In this document: piece by piece, positions 1 to 10,180 of the stretch
Numbering within the stretch: position 1 is the stretch's first letter
Layout: each line of letters begins with the position of its first letter
Source of the DNA: Nicotiana tabacum
Taxonomy: Eukaryota; Streptophyta; Magnoliopsida; Solanales; Solanaceae
Reading direction: 5' to 3'
Assembly (NCBI RefSeq): GCF_000715075.1
Contig: NC_134082.1
Span: forward strand, 214,632,948-214,696,947
DNA length: 64,000 nt
Translations under genes and position numbers: made by a program
The notes under the pieces: generated by a model
Databases searched by the model: none
What the model was told of the DNA's origin: nothing
Seen by the model: only the letters and a program-made list of their open reading frames with translations

Positions 1-966
1 TGGTGGTGGGAAGGGCCTGTTTGGTGTAGGGTTTGGTTGCGACAGTAGGGGTGTCGGGGAAGGTGACGGAGTGGTGTTTGGACAGTAGGGAAGGTGACGC
101 AGCAGCAACAGCTGCTACTCGACGGGGCTGGTGGTTGACGTCGGGGGAAGTAGGGTTCCCTTTTTTTCTTTCGTAGGGTTTTATTTCTTTCTTCTTTATG
201 AAGAAGAAAGATGAACAGTAGTTCCCCAGTTGGTTTTTCCAAAAGCCCCTCCCGTTCAAAATTTTCAGTCCGTGTATTTGTGCCCATTTGCCCAGAAAAA
301 TGAGCCCCACGCGTGGTGGGGTTCGAGGCTTGTGTTCCCCATGCGTGGTGGGGTTCCCCGTGTATAGGATTCCGTCCGTGTTCCCCACGTGTGGCGGACT
401 CGGATTATTATGGGCTAGGTCCGAAAATTAGGCCTAAAACCGGGTAGTTTGAACCCGAATATTATTCTTTTGCCCGGATCCGAGAATAAGAAACCGTTGC
501 TTAACTAGTCCTATGTAAGCAAAATAACTACCAAAAATAAGACTAATATTTAAACAAAACTATATCTCTTGTTTTTTAAATATTTTTTTTCAAGATTTAA
601 AATAGCTACAAAATATTAATAAAACTATTTTTTTTGTAATTTTCGTTTTTATATAAAAATAAAATATAAAGTAATATATTTTTATATTTTTCAAAATTAA
701 AATGACTATCAAACATTAATAGAACTATATATTTTTGTAATTTTCGAATTTATATAAAGTACCAAAATAAAGTGCAATTTTTTTTTGTATTTTTTCAAAT
801 TTATGAAGAAATACATAAACTAAAATTTATATGTATTTTTGTGATTTTTCCTTTTTTGCAACGAAATAAAGTAAAATAGTTAAAATGGCTATATTAGACC
901 CAATTTCACATATTCACGCTAAAAATGTGAAAATTCTCGGGGAGGGTCAAAAATCCGGTGTCTACA
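1..966 (-). repeat. Element 1, 3' LTR (partial, cut by window edge)
   Basis: This stretch matches 12006-12975 nearly base for base, in the same orientation, with a few small indels such as 6 bp in a CAGCAA run and changes in T-run length. On the minus strand the LTR begins TGTAGACACCGG at 966. It follows a polypurine tract, so this is the 3' LTR of a minus-strand retrotransposon. Only its first 966 bases are in the window; the full LTR (10054-12975) is 2922 bp. Seen directly: the duplication and the TG start. Inferred: 3' LTR identity from PPT and PBS placement. Confidence 0.93.
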
Positions 967-979
967 GCTGCCCCTCTTT
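967..979 (-). other. Element 1 polypurine tract
   Basis: Read on the minus strand this is AAAGAGGGGCAGC directly before the 3' LTR. The same 13 bases precede the element 3 3' LTR at 36631-36643. A PPT primes plus-strand DNA synthesis in LTR retrotransposons. Confidence 0.9.
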
Positions 980-1079
980 GACTGGAAACACGAAGAGTTT
1001 TCCGACAAAGAACGACTAGACATGTTTTTGACCCGACCATTACTTGGACGGACTACACTAAGGAAAGGAAGGGATGTGA

Positions 1080-1147
1080 CCGAGCCCTGGTATCGGAGCT
1101 GCCTACATATCCTTGGTTATACAGGAATCAGGCCACGTGTAGTTCGG
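1080..1147 (-). repeat. Two-stem module, copy d' (before PPT, element 1)
   Basis: In element sense it reads GAACTACAC, then CCTGATTCC, a short loop, AAGGATATGTAGGCAG and a GGTC end. The outer stem is CTACA with TGTAG and the inner stem TCCT with AGGA. It lies about 100 bp from the PPT, as copy d (36464-36530) does in element 3. Confidence 0.8.
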
Positions 1148-1424
1148 AAATGAGAGATGGTAGAGTGTACCGAGGTGAAGAGCCGATCGAGGTTCCGTTC
1201 CATTGAGGTTCCGGTCCGCGGTCCTGTCACTACAACAAAAATGAAAACTGAAAAAGACTAACTAAGCCTATCAGCTACTAGTTACAAGGATTCCTATCTT
1301 TAAGTCTTCTGAAACTTGGTCTTGAGTCTTGAATGGTGCTTCATACAGACTTCGGATTTGAACCTTGATACTTGCTAGTTGTAGGTGCTAGTTCTTGAGC
1401 AGACCGCATTTGTTCTCCACTTCC

Positions 1425-1735
1425 GTAATTTGGGTTCTTTTTTTTTTCTTTTTTTCTCTTTTTTTTTCTTGTTTTTTTTTGTTTTTGTGACCAGCTTCTG
1501 TTGATCATCCCAGACTATTGATTCGCATTCTTGAGGCGAACTTCTAACTTGGATTGAATGCTGGGGATTTCTGTTGTAATCCTTCTACTTTCCAGTGGGT
1601 TACTGCTTGATCCTGAAAAATGTTCCTCTGTTCTACAGGTGGACTCCTGACTTCTTCGATCTTCGACATGCAACAACCTCCGTTCTACAGGCGGGTCCCT
1701 GACAACCAAAACAAACAAAACAAACAAAATTTCCT
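1425..1735 (-). repeat. T-rich tract plus two M2 repeat units in element 1 3' UTR
   Basis: 1436-1493 is almost pure T with a few C and G (A-rich in element sense). On the minus strand 1610-1710 carries two copies of a unit containing CCTGTAGAAC preceded by GAGTCCAC or GACCCG. It resembles the divergent units at 36130-36230 in element 3 (TCCACCTGTAGAAAAGG). Apparent ORFs here are open only because of repeat composition. Confidence 0.6.
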
Positions 1736-1826
1736 AACCCAGTTTGTACTGGGAAGATTTGTGAGTCGTTAGCAAAATTGTAACTCACTTACCCACCTGA
1801 CACAATGACGAGAGTAAACTAAAGAC

Positions 1827-4789
1827 TAGGCTAGGATGTGCATCTCCTACGAGTAAAACCAAAACTCTTGCTAGCAAATGTGTCTGCTAAAACAACCTCA
1901 ATGACTCAAACTAGAAAGTGCTTCTTCTATGGTTGAGTCGGAATGAGCTAAACTAGGACTTGCGTCTCCTAAGGGTGAAAATTTCAGTGACTAGAACTAG
2001 GAAGTGCGTCTCCTAAAAACTTGAAAGACCTCGATTAGGAAGTGCGTCTCCTATGGGTAGACTTCAAAAAACTAGACTAGGAAGTGCGTCTCCTATGGTC
2101 GAACTTAAAATGAATCAAACTAGGAAGTGCATCTCCTTAGGGTGAAATCTCAATTCCGGAAGTGCGTCTCCTGACATAAAATATAATCTAGAAAGCCAAA
2201 CTAGTAAGTGCGTCTCCTAAAGCAAAAGTATAACCTGAGCGAACCAGACTAGGAAGTGTGTCTCCTAATAATGAAAACTTAATTCAGGAAGTGCGTTTCC
2301 TGTGCATGAAATTAAACTTAGGAAGTGCGTCTCCTAGGGGTAAAATAGTCTTAGGAAGTGCGTCTCCTATGGGTGAAACCTTAATGATTTTGAGCTAGGA
2401 AGTGCGTCTCCTATAAAAATAATTTAGGAAGTGCGTCTCCTATGCGTGAAATCTTAATTTAGGAAGTGCGTCTCCTATGGGATAAAAGTAAACTTAGGAA
2501 GTGTGTCTCCTATGGGCAAAACTAAACTTTAAGGAAGTGCGTCTCCTATTGGGTACAATAAACTTAGGAAGTGCGTCTCCTGTGGATACAATAAACTTAG
2601 GAAGTGCGTATCCTATTAGTAGAGCTGAACTTGGGAAGTGCGTCTCCTATGGTAAAACTGAACTTAGGAAGTGCGTCTCCTATTGGTAGAACTGAACTTA
2701 GGAAGTGCGTCTCCTATGGTAAAACTGAACTTTAGGAAGTGCGTCTCCTATGGTAAAACTGAACTTAGGAAGTGCGTCTCCTATTGGTAGAACTGAACTT
2801 AGGAAGTGCGTCTCCTATGGTAAAACTGAACTTTAGGAAGTGCGTCTCCTATGGTAAAACTGAACTTAGGAAGTGCGTCTCCTATTGGGTACAATAAACT
2901 TAGGAAGTGTGTCTCCTATTGGGAAAAACTAAACTTAGGAAGTGCGTCTCCTATTGGTAAAACTTACTTAGGAAGTGCGTCTCCTATGGGTACAACTATA
3001 CTTAGGAAGTGCGTCTCCTATTGGTGGAATAAACTTAGGAAGTGCGTCTCCTATTGGTGAAATAAACTTAGGAAGTGCGTCTCCTATTGGTGAAACTTTT
3101 CTTAGGAAATGCGTCTCCTATTGGGTAAAACTAACTTAGGAAGTGCGTCTCCTATTGGGTGAAATAACTTAGGATATGCGTCTCCTATTGGGTGAAATAA
3201 CTTAGGAAGTGCGTCTCCTATTGGTACAACTAAACTTAGGAAGTGCGTCTCCTATTGGTGAAACTATTCTTAGGAAGTGCGTCTCCTATTGGTAAAACTT
3301 GGCTTAGGAAGTGCGTCTCCTACTGGTGAAACTATTCTTAGGAAGTGCGTCTCCTATAGGTGAAACTATTCTTAGGAAGTGCGTCTCCTCTTGGTGAAAC
3401 TTATCTTAGGATGTGCGTCTCCAGTTTGTGAAACTAACTTAGGATGTGTGTCTCCTCTTGGTGAAACTATTCTTAGGAAGTGCGTCTCCTTAGGATGTGC
3501 GTCTCCTATTGGTGAAACTTAGCTTAGGAAGTGCATCTCCTATTGGTGAAACTTAGCTTAGGAAGTGCGTCTCCTATTGGTGAAACTATTCTTAGGAAGT
3601 GCGTCTCCTATTGATGAAGCTATTCTTAGGATGTGCGTCTCCTATTGGTGGAACTGACTTAGGATGTGCGTCTCCTCTTGGTGAAACTTACTTTTAGGAA
3701 GTGCGTCTCCTTAGGACGTGCGTCTCCTATTGGTGAAACTTCTTAGGAAGTGCGTCTCCTCTTGGTGAAACTAACTTAGGATGTGCGTCTCCTCTTGGTG
3801 AAACTATTTTTAGGAAGTGCGTCTCCTTAGGACGTGCGTCTCCTATTGGTGAAACTTTTCTTAGGAAGTGCGTCTCCTCTTGGTGAAACTAACTTAGGAT
3901 GTGCGTCTCCTCTTGGTGAAACTATTTTTAGGAAGTGCGTCTCCTTAGGACGTGCGTCTCCTATTGGTGAAACTTTTCTTAGGAAGTGCGTCTCCTCTTG
4001 GTGAAACTAACTTAGGATGTGCGTCTCCTCTTGGTGAAACTATTTTTAGGAAGTGCGTCTCCTTAGGACGTGCGTCTCCTATTGGTGAAACTTTTCTTAG
4101 GAAGTGCGTCTCCTCTTGGTGAAACTAACTTAGGATGTGCGTCTCCTCTTGGTGAAACTATTTTTAGGAAGTGCGTCTCCTATTGGTGAAACTTTTCTTA
4201 GGAAGTGCGTCTCCTCTTGGTGAAACTAACTTAGGATGTGCGTCTCCTCTTGGTGAAACTTACTTAGGATGTGCGTCTCCTATTGGTGAAATTGACTTAG
4301 AAAGTGTGTCTCCTAATGGTGAAACTTATCTTAGGATGTGCGTCTCCTATTGGTGAAACTTAACTTAGGATGTGCGTCTCCTATTGGTAAAATAAACTTT
4401 AGGAGGAAATACATCTCCTATGGGTAAAAAAACAAACTTAGGAGGAAATGCATCTCCTAAGGGTGAAACTAAAACAAACTTAGGAGGAAATGCATCTCCT
4501 ATGGGTGAAACTAAAACAAACTTAGGAGGAAATGCATCTCCTATGGGTAAAAATAAACTTAGGAGGAAATGCATCTCCTATGGGTGAAACTAAAACAAAC
4601 TTAGGAGGAAATGCATCTCCTATGGGTAAAAATAAACTTAGGAGGAAATGCATCTCCTATGGGTGAAATAACTTAGGAAGTGCGTCTCCTATGGGTAAAG
4701 CTTAGGAAGTGCGTCTCCTATTGGCAAAACTAGACTTAGGAAGTGCGTCTCCTATTGGTAAAGGCTAGGCTTAGGAAGTGCGTCTCCTA
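1827..4789 (-). repeat. Minisatellite array of about 30-bp units in element 1
   Basis: Plus-strand units read about CTTAGGAAGTGCGTCTCCTA followed by TTGGTGAAACTAA, with roughly 30-33 bp spacing over nearly 3 kb. Each unit holds an imperfect palindrome, TAGGA-N8-TCCTA. From about 3660 to 4190 four units form a higher-order repeat of about 118 bp (TTAGGACGTG starts at 3711, 3827, 3945 and 4063). 4390-4670 holds a longer variant with GGAGGAAATGCATCTCC. The array lies between the last coding-remnant spacer and the PPT, that is in the 3' UTR, where Ogre/Tat elements are known to carry variable tandem repeats. ORFs encoding LGSASPIG-type repeats here are by-products. Confidence 0.93.
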
Positions 4790-4794
4790 TTGGA

Positions 4795-5000
4795 ACAGAC
4801 GTGGAATGTATTCCCTTGTTATACAGATGGGCGCCTAATCGTAAAGACATGAAATGTATTCCCTTGTTATACAGGTGGGTGCCTGAAATATGAAATGCAC
4901 AGACAAAAAGTATTCCTCTCGTTATTCAGGTGGGCGCCTGTCTATATTAAGACATAAAAGTATTCCTCTCGTTATTCAGGTGGGCGCCTGTCTTCGAGAA
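4795..5000 (-). repeat. M2 repeat block in element 1 (four units)
   Basis: Four units read in element sense about GGCGCCCACCTGNATAAC followed by a GGGAATACATTTCATG-like stretch. They resemble the units of 35463-36130 in element 3 (GAGCCCGCCTGGAGAGCAGG then GAATACATTTCAAG). The two arrays therefore seem to be one repeat family amplified to different degrees. Confidence 0.7.
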
Positions 5001-6060
5001 AATTTTCACAATGAGAAAATTTTCTACCCCGGTTTGATGATTTTCTTTATGGCCTGTCTTTCGGCCATCAATAACGTTCATTTTCCCTGTTTCTAAATCA
5101 AAGAAAAATTTGTTAGTTTAAAAACATGGTAAGCGGTCATGCCACTCTTGTTGGGGATGGTTTCCTCTTTCTCCTTTCCCAGCTTTGTGTTCCATTATGC
5201 TATCAAACTTGCTAGGGATGATATTAATTGCTAACACTGGCCCATCCTTTTTATCAATCTCATCTTGATGGGGATACCCTTCTTGACACGGGTTTTGCGC
5301 CTGTTCCTTGTACCACTTGGATGTACTAGTTGATGGCCTATTTTGAAGTCATTTCCCACTGGTTCCGACCAAACAGATTCTACTAGGGAATTTTCCTATG
5401 AAAGGAAAAAAATAAAAAGAAACATAATAAAAGACAAAGGAAAAGATGACTCTTTAACAAAAGAAACTATAAATAAAAATCTATCAAACGCAGATACCGA
5501 CTCTAATGGCCATGACATGCGTATGTGGCCTATCCTCTGCCGTCAATCGTCTCTCAAGACCTTCCTTTGATGATTCCCCATCTGATTCCCAATCTTATTC
5601 GACTTGTAGTGCCCGAAGGGTTTTCACTATCAAGCCTCTCTCATTTTGGTTTTCTCTCAGCTTTCATCGCCTTATGGTGCCTGTGAAGGTTTTCACCGAT
5701 AAGACTCTCTCATTTGTATCACTTTCCAGCTGGGGATTTGGAGTGTCGCCGGTATGACTCTTTCTGTTGGAGATTAGAGTCCTTTCTGCTGTGGAACAGA
5801 ATGTTATGTTCGCCGGTAAGACTCTCATTTGTCTGACTTGGCATCTTTTGAAGACTGGTCAGAAGGTCTTTCTTTGGACCGTAATGTGGGTTTTGGATAG
5901 GCTAGAAAGAAAGGGTATAAAAGGCTCAAAAAAATACATTAATTTTGGGTTATTAGTTACAACCTTCGGAATTAGATTTATTCACAATAAACGCAACCTT
6001 TGCCCCAGTTTCTTGCTTGGGGATATCCTAACTGATTGTTTTCGTTTTTCAAAACTATGA
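5001..6060 (-). mobile_element. Element 1 3'-UTR spacer with M3 repeats
   Basis: No gene is seen. On the minus strand 5590-5830 contains at least two copies of a unit with GAGAGAGTCTTAT followed by GGTGAAAACC and GGCACCATAAGGCGA. The same unit is found about three times at 34000-34200 in element 3. GGT-GAAA-ACC can form a three-pair hairpin with a GNRA-type loop. Confidence 0.6.
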
Positions 6061-6114
6061 CCGAGCCGTGAAGCGCCTACGTATCCTCTTTGAGGAATCA
6101 GGTCAAACGTAGTT
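6061..6114 (-). repeat. Two-stem module, copy c' (element 1)
   Basis: Element sense reads GAACTACGTTTGACCTGA, then TTCCTCAAAGAGGAT and ACGTAGGCGC, ending near CGGCTCGG. The outer stem is CTACGT with ACGTAG; the inner is TCCTC with GAGGA. It matches copy c after the element 3 integrase, and both have an A-rich tract just upstream in element sense (here 6120-6240). Confidence 0.85.
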
Positions 6115-7364
6115 CCCAATTCCTCTTTTTCATTCTGATTTTCTTTTGTTTTTGTTATCATTTCTCTTTTTCTCTTTTTTTTTGTTTTTTTTTTCTCTTT
6201 TTCGTTTTGTCATTTTCTTTCTTTTTCCTTTTTTTCTTCGTTGCTACTGATTCCGAACGAGGGGTATGAAAGAAAATAAATAAGGCTCAAAAGGGGTAAC
6301 GAAGGATAAAGTGTTTGGGTAGCAGAACAAAATGCCTTCGTCATTCCAGTCTTCAAAATATGTCAAGTGCAAACAACACGATTTAAATTTGTAGTCTCTT
6401 CTGATGGTACTGGACTTGACAATTATATTCAACATTTGTTTGTTCATATGTCACTTCTAACGCACCGTTGGGCGACACTCTAACTCTCATTATCTTGAAC
6501 AGCCCTCATGCCAGTTTGGCGAATCTTGCTTTTAACGGTTTTCTTTGTGCTTAACTTGCCTCAGTTCCACATGACTCGAGCTCTGAATAATCTCAAACCG
6601 TCCTTATTTTCTTTAAATGGTTTGATCGCCTTTCCGGGGTTTTATGATTAACTTTTAAGATTAGGCCCAAACTGGGTGCGCATGTCATGTCCCTAGAATC
6701 GGCATTGAACGAAATGATAAAAGGACTAAACAAAAGACGACTGGAACTAACAAAAAACCGGCTTTGTATTAGACTATCGGCGAAATGGTTTGAATAATAA
6801 AACAAACAAAACAACCAGAATAAAATCCTAAGACAAACTGGACAAAATTTAAACAAACTGCTATGACAAAATGGAAAGATAAGAAGGTTTGACATAGGAC
6901 AAAATCCAAATTACAACCTTAATAATCCGGACAACAGAAATGACAACAAAATAAGCCACCAACTGCTTCTTTCTTGTTAACCAAGGAAGGGAGCGTCCTC
7001 CCATTTTATCAAACTTGGCATCGTAGTCACTGAGCTTTGCATTAGTATTGCAATGACCATTGCCAAACTTCAATATCATTACCCTTAGTCAACAAGTTCC
7101 CAATAGGACTCGAATGCTTCTGTCATCAGGCCTGATCCCCGCAGAGTGTGCATCATGAGGTGCAAGTAAAGGATTACGGGTGTCATTGTCCGGCTTACCA
7201 CAAACCAACCACCTTAACTTATTTGCAAAACAAACAGGTTAGAATGGACTCAGTCGGTCCTCATTATTGACAACATCTTTTTTTCTTTTTTTCTTTTTTT
7301 GCTTTTTCGATTTTTTCATTCTTTTTTTTTCATTCTTTTTTTTTTGTTTCCTTTTTTTTGTTGT
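6115..7364 (-). mobile_element. Element 1 spacer: remnant of the region after integrase, then sequence of unknown origin
   Basis: 6120-6240 is T-rich. 6244-6400 on the minus strand matches 33380-33480 of element 3, just downstream of integrase; both hold GACGAAGGCATTTTGTTCTGC and CACCCCTTTTGAGCC. From about 6450 to 7260 I recognise nothing and see no long ORF. 7262-7362 is again T-rich. The missing gag-pol of the autonomous element would lie inside this stretch. Confidence 0.6.
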
Positions 7365-7430
7365 GGTCGAATCTTATGGAGATTGCCTACGTATCATGAC
7401 CCCGCATGAATCAGACCTTGCGTAGTTCGG
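7365..7430 (-). repeat. Two-stem module, copy b' (element 1)
   Basis: Element sense reads GAACTACGCAAGGTCTGA, TTCATGCGGGGTCATGA, then TACGTAGGCAATCTCC and GATTCGACC. The outer stem is CTACG with CGTAG; the inner is TCATG with CATGA around a CGGGGT loop. It matches copy b between ORF1 and gag of element 3, and both are followed by an A-rich tract. Confidence 0.85.
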
Positions 7431-7937
7431 ACCAATAAAAGATAAACATTAAATAACACATTTATTTTTTTTGGAATTTCCAACTTTCAAAGTAAAACAA
7501 ACTTGATTGCAAAAGTTTAAAAACTAACCAACAGACTTTTGACAAGAGACAACAAATGGCCTCGAAAATCAAACAACTCGCATATTCTAATCAACGAATT
7601 ACAAACTCAAAACAAACGGCCAGTTCCTTTCCCCGTTTGCCAAATGCAGCCAAACGGCTATTTTTGCAAATGTGGCCCCTTCCAAATTTCATATAAATTT
7701 TGAGGTCGGAGAGGATTATTTTATACCACTTTACAAACTTGTCCGTTCTTTTACGAAAATAACCTTTCGACAACTGAAAGATACTCTAAGGCTATTTCGG
7801 CAAGAATGGTTTAAGACGCGGCCGAAGCTGACTCGGCTTATTATGACAAAATTCAAACGGTATGCATAATAAGCCGAAATAGCCTGACCGCTGACTCTTT
7901 GTTTTTTTTTCTTTTCAAATTATAATAAAAACCTGGT

Positions 7938-8338
7938 ATTGCAAACACGACCCTTCAGCGCCTCGGGAACGAAGATTTTTTAAGGCTGTGTGGGTCAATT
8001 GGACCAAATCTAAAACAATGACCCAAAGGTGGCTGTTTATGCAAAGTCAGCCTTCTGGCGTCCCTTTCGGGAACATTCGGCTATTTATGACAAGACAACA
8101 TCACCCTGACTTGTTTATGACTCTTTTATCATTTTTTCAAAAATAGAAAATTCAACATTGCAAACACGGCCCTTCAACGTCTCGGTGACGAAGATTTTTA
8201 AGGCTGTGTGGGTCAACTGGACTAAATCTTAAAAATGACCCAAAGGTGGCTGTTTATGCAAAGTCAGCCTTCCGGCGTCCCTTTCAGGAACATTCGGCTA
8301 TGTCTTGATAAAACAACGTCACCCGACTTCTTTATGAC
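7938..8338 (-). repeat. Duplicated block in element 1 leader
   Basis: 7938-8121 and 8157-8338 are near-identical direct copies starting ATTGCAAACACG and ending GACTTNTTTATGAC, offset by 219 bp. They resemble 23040-23220 of the element 3 leader in reverse complement (shared AAGGCCATATTCGCAA-like and GGACGCCGGAAGG-like strings). Not coding. Confidence 0.75.
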
Positions 8339-8417
8339 AAAACTAAAATTTGACATATATTTTTTTATTATTATTATTATTATTATTTGTTTTTGGCTTT
8401 TTAGCAAAAGGTGGGGT

Positions 8418-8482
8418 TGGACCCGATGAGGGTTGCCTACGTATCTCACATCCGGTGAGAATCAAACCCGTGTAGTTCGGGC
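8418..8482 (-). repeat. Two-stem module, copy a' (element 1)
   Basis: Element sense reads GCCCGAACTACACGGGTT, TGATTCTCAC, CGGAT, GTGAGATACGTAGGCAAC, then CCTCATCGGGTCC. The inner stem TCTCAC with GTGAGA is perfect. The outer stem CTACA with CGTAG has one A-C mismatch. It matches copy a upstream of ORF1 in element 3. Confidence 0.85.
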
Positions 8483-9240
8483 AATCAAGAATAAGTAGAT
8501 AAACTAACTCTTTTTTTTGTGAATTTGTGAAAGAACTACTTTAAGAACTATTTAAAAACTATTTGATTGGTTTTCTTTTTAAAAAAGAAATACTTCTAAG
8601 ATATATTTTTTGAATTTTCATTTGTTTTTTTTTTTATTATTCTAAAGAAGAAGAAGAAAATATTTTTCGGAATTTTACCTTTAATAAAAGAAATGCTTCT
8701 AAAATGTTTTTTTTTTAAAATTTGAATTTTCTTTTCAATTTTTGAAAGAAGAATCAAAATATTTTCGGATTTGTTTTTTTTTTATATTATATTATTTTTT
8801 TTAAAAAAACAATTAGAAAGACTTTCTAAAGAAGTCAATAATGGAAAAACTATTTTTGGATTATTTTAATTTTGTCATTTTCATAAACAAATAAATAAAA
8901 CATATTTTAAAAACAAGACTCTTTTTTTTTATGGCAAAACAATGATGATTTTTTCTGCTTTTCCTTTGCTTTAATAAAACAAACTAATAAGACATTTTTT
9001 ATTTTCTCAAAATTTCGGCAGAGTTTCGACACTACTCGGACATTTGTTTTTTTTTTTCTAACAATAAGTAGTTATATCTCTACACTGTTATTTTCTCCTC
9101 TTTTTCACGATTTTCTAATTTTGTGGATGATGATGAAAACATACACAATACACAATCTTTTTTCGAATTTTCAATGTTTTTTTTATTTTTTATATATATA
9201 CATATATATTTTATTTTTTATATTTATTATATTTTCAAAA
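8483..9240 (-). mobile_element. AT-rich non-coding stretch in element 1
   Basis: This 760-bp stretch is rich in T and A runs and has no plausible gene. It includes a short AT-dinucleotide run at 9195-9215. I see nothing else in it. Confidence 0.5.
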
Positions 9241-9242
9241 AT

Positions 9243-9455
9243 GTGGCATGGGGGACATAGGGAATTTCAAGACTTCTTGGATTCCGCAAATGTTCCCCAT
9301 GTGCTTTTCCCAAAAATGAAGCGTGGGGGACATAGGGGAATTCCAAGGCTTCTTGGATTCCACAAATGTTCCCCATGTGCTTTTCCCAAAAACGAAGCGT
9401 GGGGGACATAGGGGAATTCCAAGGCTTTTTGGATTCCACAAATGTTCCCCATGCT
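9243..9455 (-). repeat. Tandem repeat of about 78 bp, three units
   Basis: Three units each hold GCGTGGGGGACATAGGGGAA, TTCCAAGGCTTCTTGGATTC and AAATGTTCCCCATG. The first unit is the most divergent. Overlapping open frames on the minus strand here arise from the repeat and are not believed to be genes. Confidence 0.85.
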
Positions 9456-10031
9456 TTTGATTAAAATAACACCATGCTGGAAATGACCAAATGACCCATT
9501 CGCCCTTGACTAAAAACAACATGTAGCACATAGGATGCCAAAAGATGGTCTATTATTTTCAGGTTGCTTGTTCTAGACGGACCCAACCCCTATGTTGAGT
9601 CCCCTAAGTCAAATGCACATGATGCAAATAAACGTTCCTACTAGGGATCCGGCATGTGGCTTTGTTATACTAGGTTCAAAAACCTGGGTCGGTGTTCTAG
9701 ACAGTGTATCCGAGCGGACAACTCGAGCTGAGGAAGGAGCTCCTTTCCGGGAACCAAAAGGCCAGCCGGCTTAGAAACTTTCCGAGCCTCTTTTATTCAG
9801 GGTATGACACTAACAGAATAGGGAGTCTCAACCAGTAAGCACATCCCCGGAGGTAAGAAGATAAAGGTTTCGGCATAATTTATATACAGTTAAAATAATA
9901 TCAAAGCGGTAAAAGCAGCATTTAGCACATTAGGCTCAAAACACGTAATAAAATCAGATAATAAATAAAGCCAAATAATAACAATTATTCTAAGCTCAAA
10001 TTCTTAACCCTGAACCAGTGGTTCTGGGTTT
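9456..10031 (-). mobile_element. Element 1 5' leader
   Basis: This region collinearly resembles 22200-22700 of element 3 in reverse complement. Shared strings include CCTGGGTCGGTGTTCTAGAC (here) against its counterpart near 22530, and the CGTTCCTACTAGGGATCCG block. It is the untranslated leader between PBS and the first module. Confidence 0.7.
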
Positions 10032-10049
10032 TCCCCAGCAGAGTCGCCA
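10032..10049 (-). other. Element 1 primer binding site
   Basis: On the minus strand this reads TGGCGACTCTGCTGGGGA, four bases (GCTC) after the LTR end at 10054. It is complementary to a tRNA 3' end finishing in CCA. Element 3 has the same site with one change (22181-22198). I do not assign the tRNA. Confidence 0.88.
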
Positions 10050-10079
10050 GAGCTGTCACACCTCCTTTTTACGCACCCG

Positions 10080-10180
10080 AGGGGGTGCAAGGGAGTTTTT
10101 TCCAATTAAAGGACAATCGAGACGGGATTGGTTTATTTATTTCAGAGTCGCCACTTGGGAGATTTAGGGTGTCCCAAGTC
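10080..10180 (-). promoter_or_regulatory. U5 hairpin with PBS echo in element 1 LTR
   Basis: On the minus strand ACTTGGGA and TCCCAAGT are perfect complements around a short loop (about 10150-10177). Directly after the stem comes GGCGACTCTG, the first bases of the PBS about 95 bp further downstream. The arrangement is kept in both element 3 LTRs. Role unknown. Confidence 0.65.

Larger units (their letters stand above)
967..10053 (-). mobile_element. Element 1 internal region: non-autonomous Ogre/Tat-like retrotransposon without gag-pol
   Basis: The 9087 bp between the two LTRs hold no protease, RT, RNase H or integrase motif in any frame that I can recognise. What is present, in element sense (right to left), is: PBS; a 5' leader resembling that of element 3; a 78-bp tandem repeat; a duplicated 180-bp block; four copies of the two-stem module; T-rich tracts on the plus strand; blocks resembling the element 3 3' UTR; and a 3-kb minisatellite. 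The order of shared blocks follows element 3 with the coding parts removed. This suggests a deletion derivative that would need proteins from an element-3-like partner. That is inference from collinearity. Confidence 0.85.

Noticed and set aside
2501..4574. Open frames of 60-69 residues with LGSASPIG-type repeats
   Set aside because: They are open only because the minisatellite unit length is near a multiple of three; they also occur in several frames and on both strands.
1827..4789. CRISPR-like array of regular repeats
   Set aside because: Units are in direct contact without unique spacers of constant length, the genome is a plant, and no cas genes are present.
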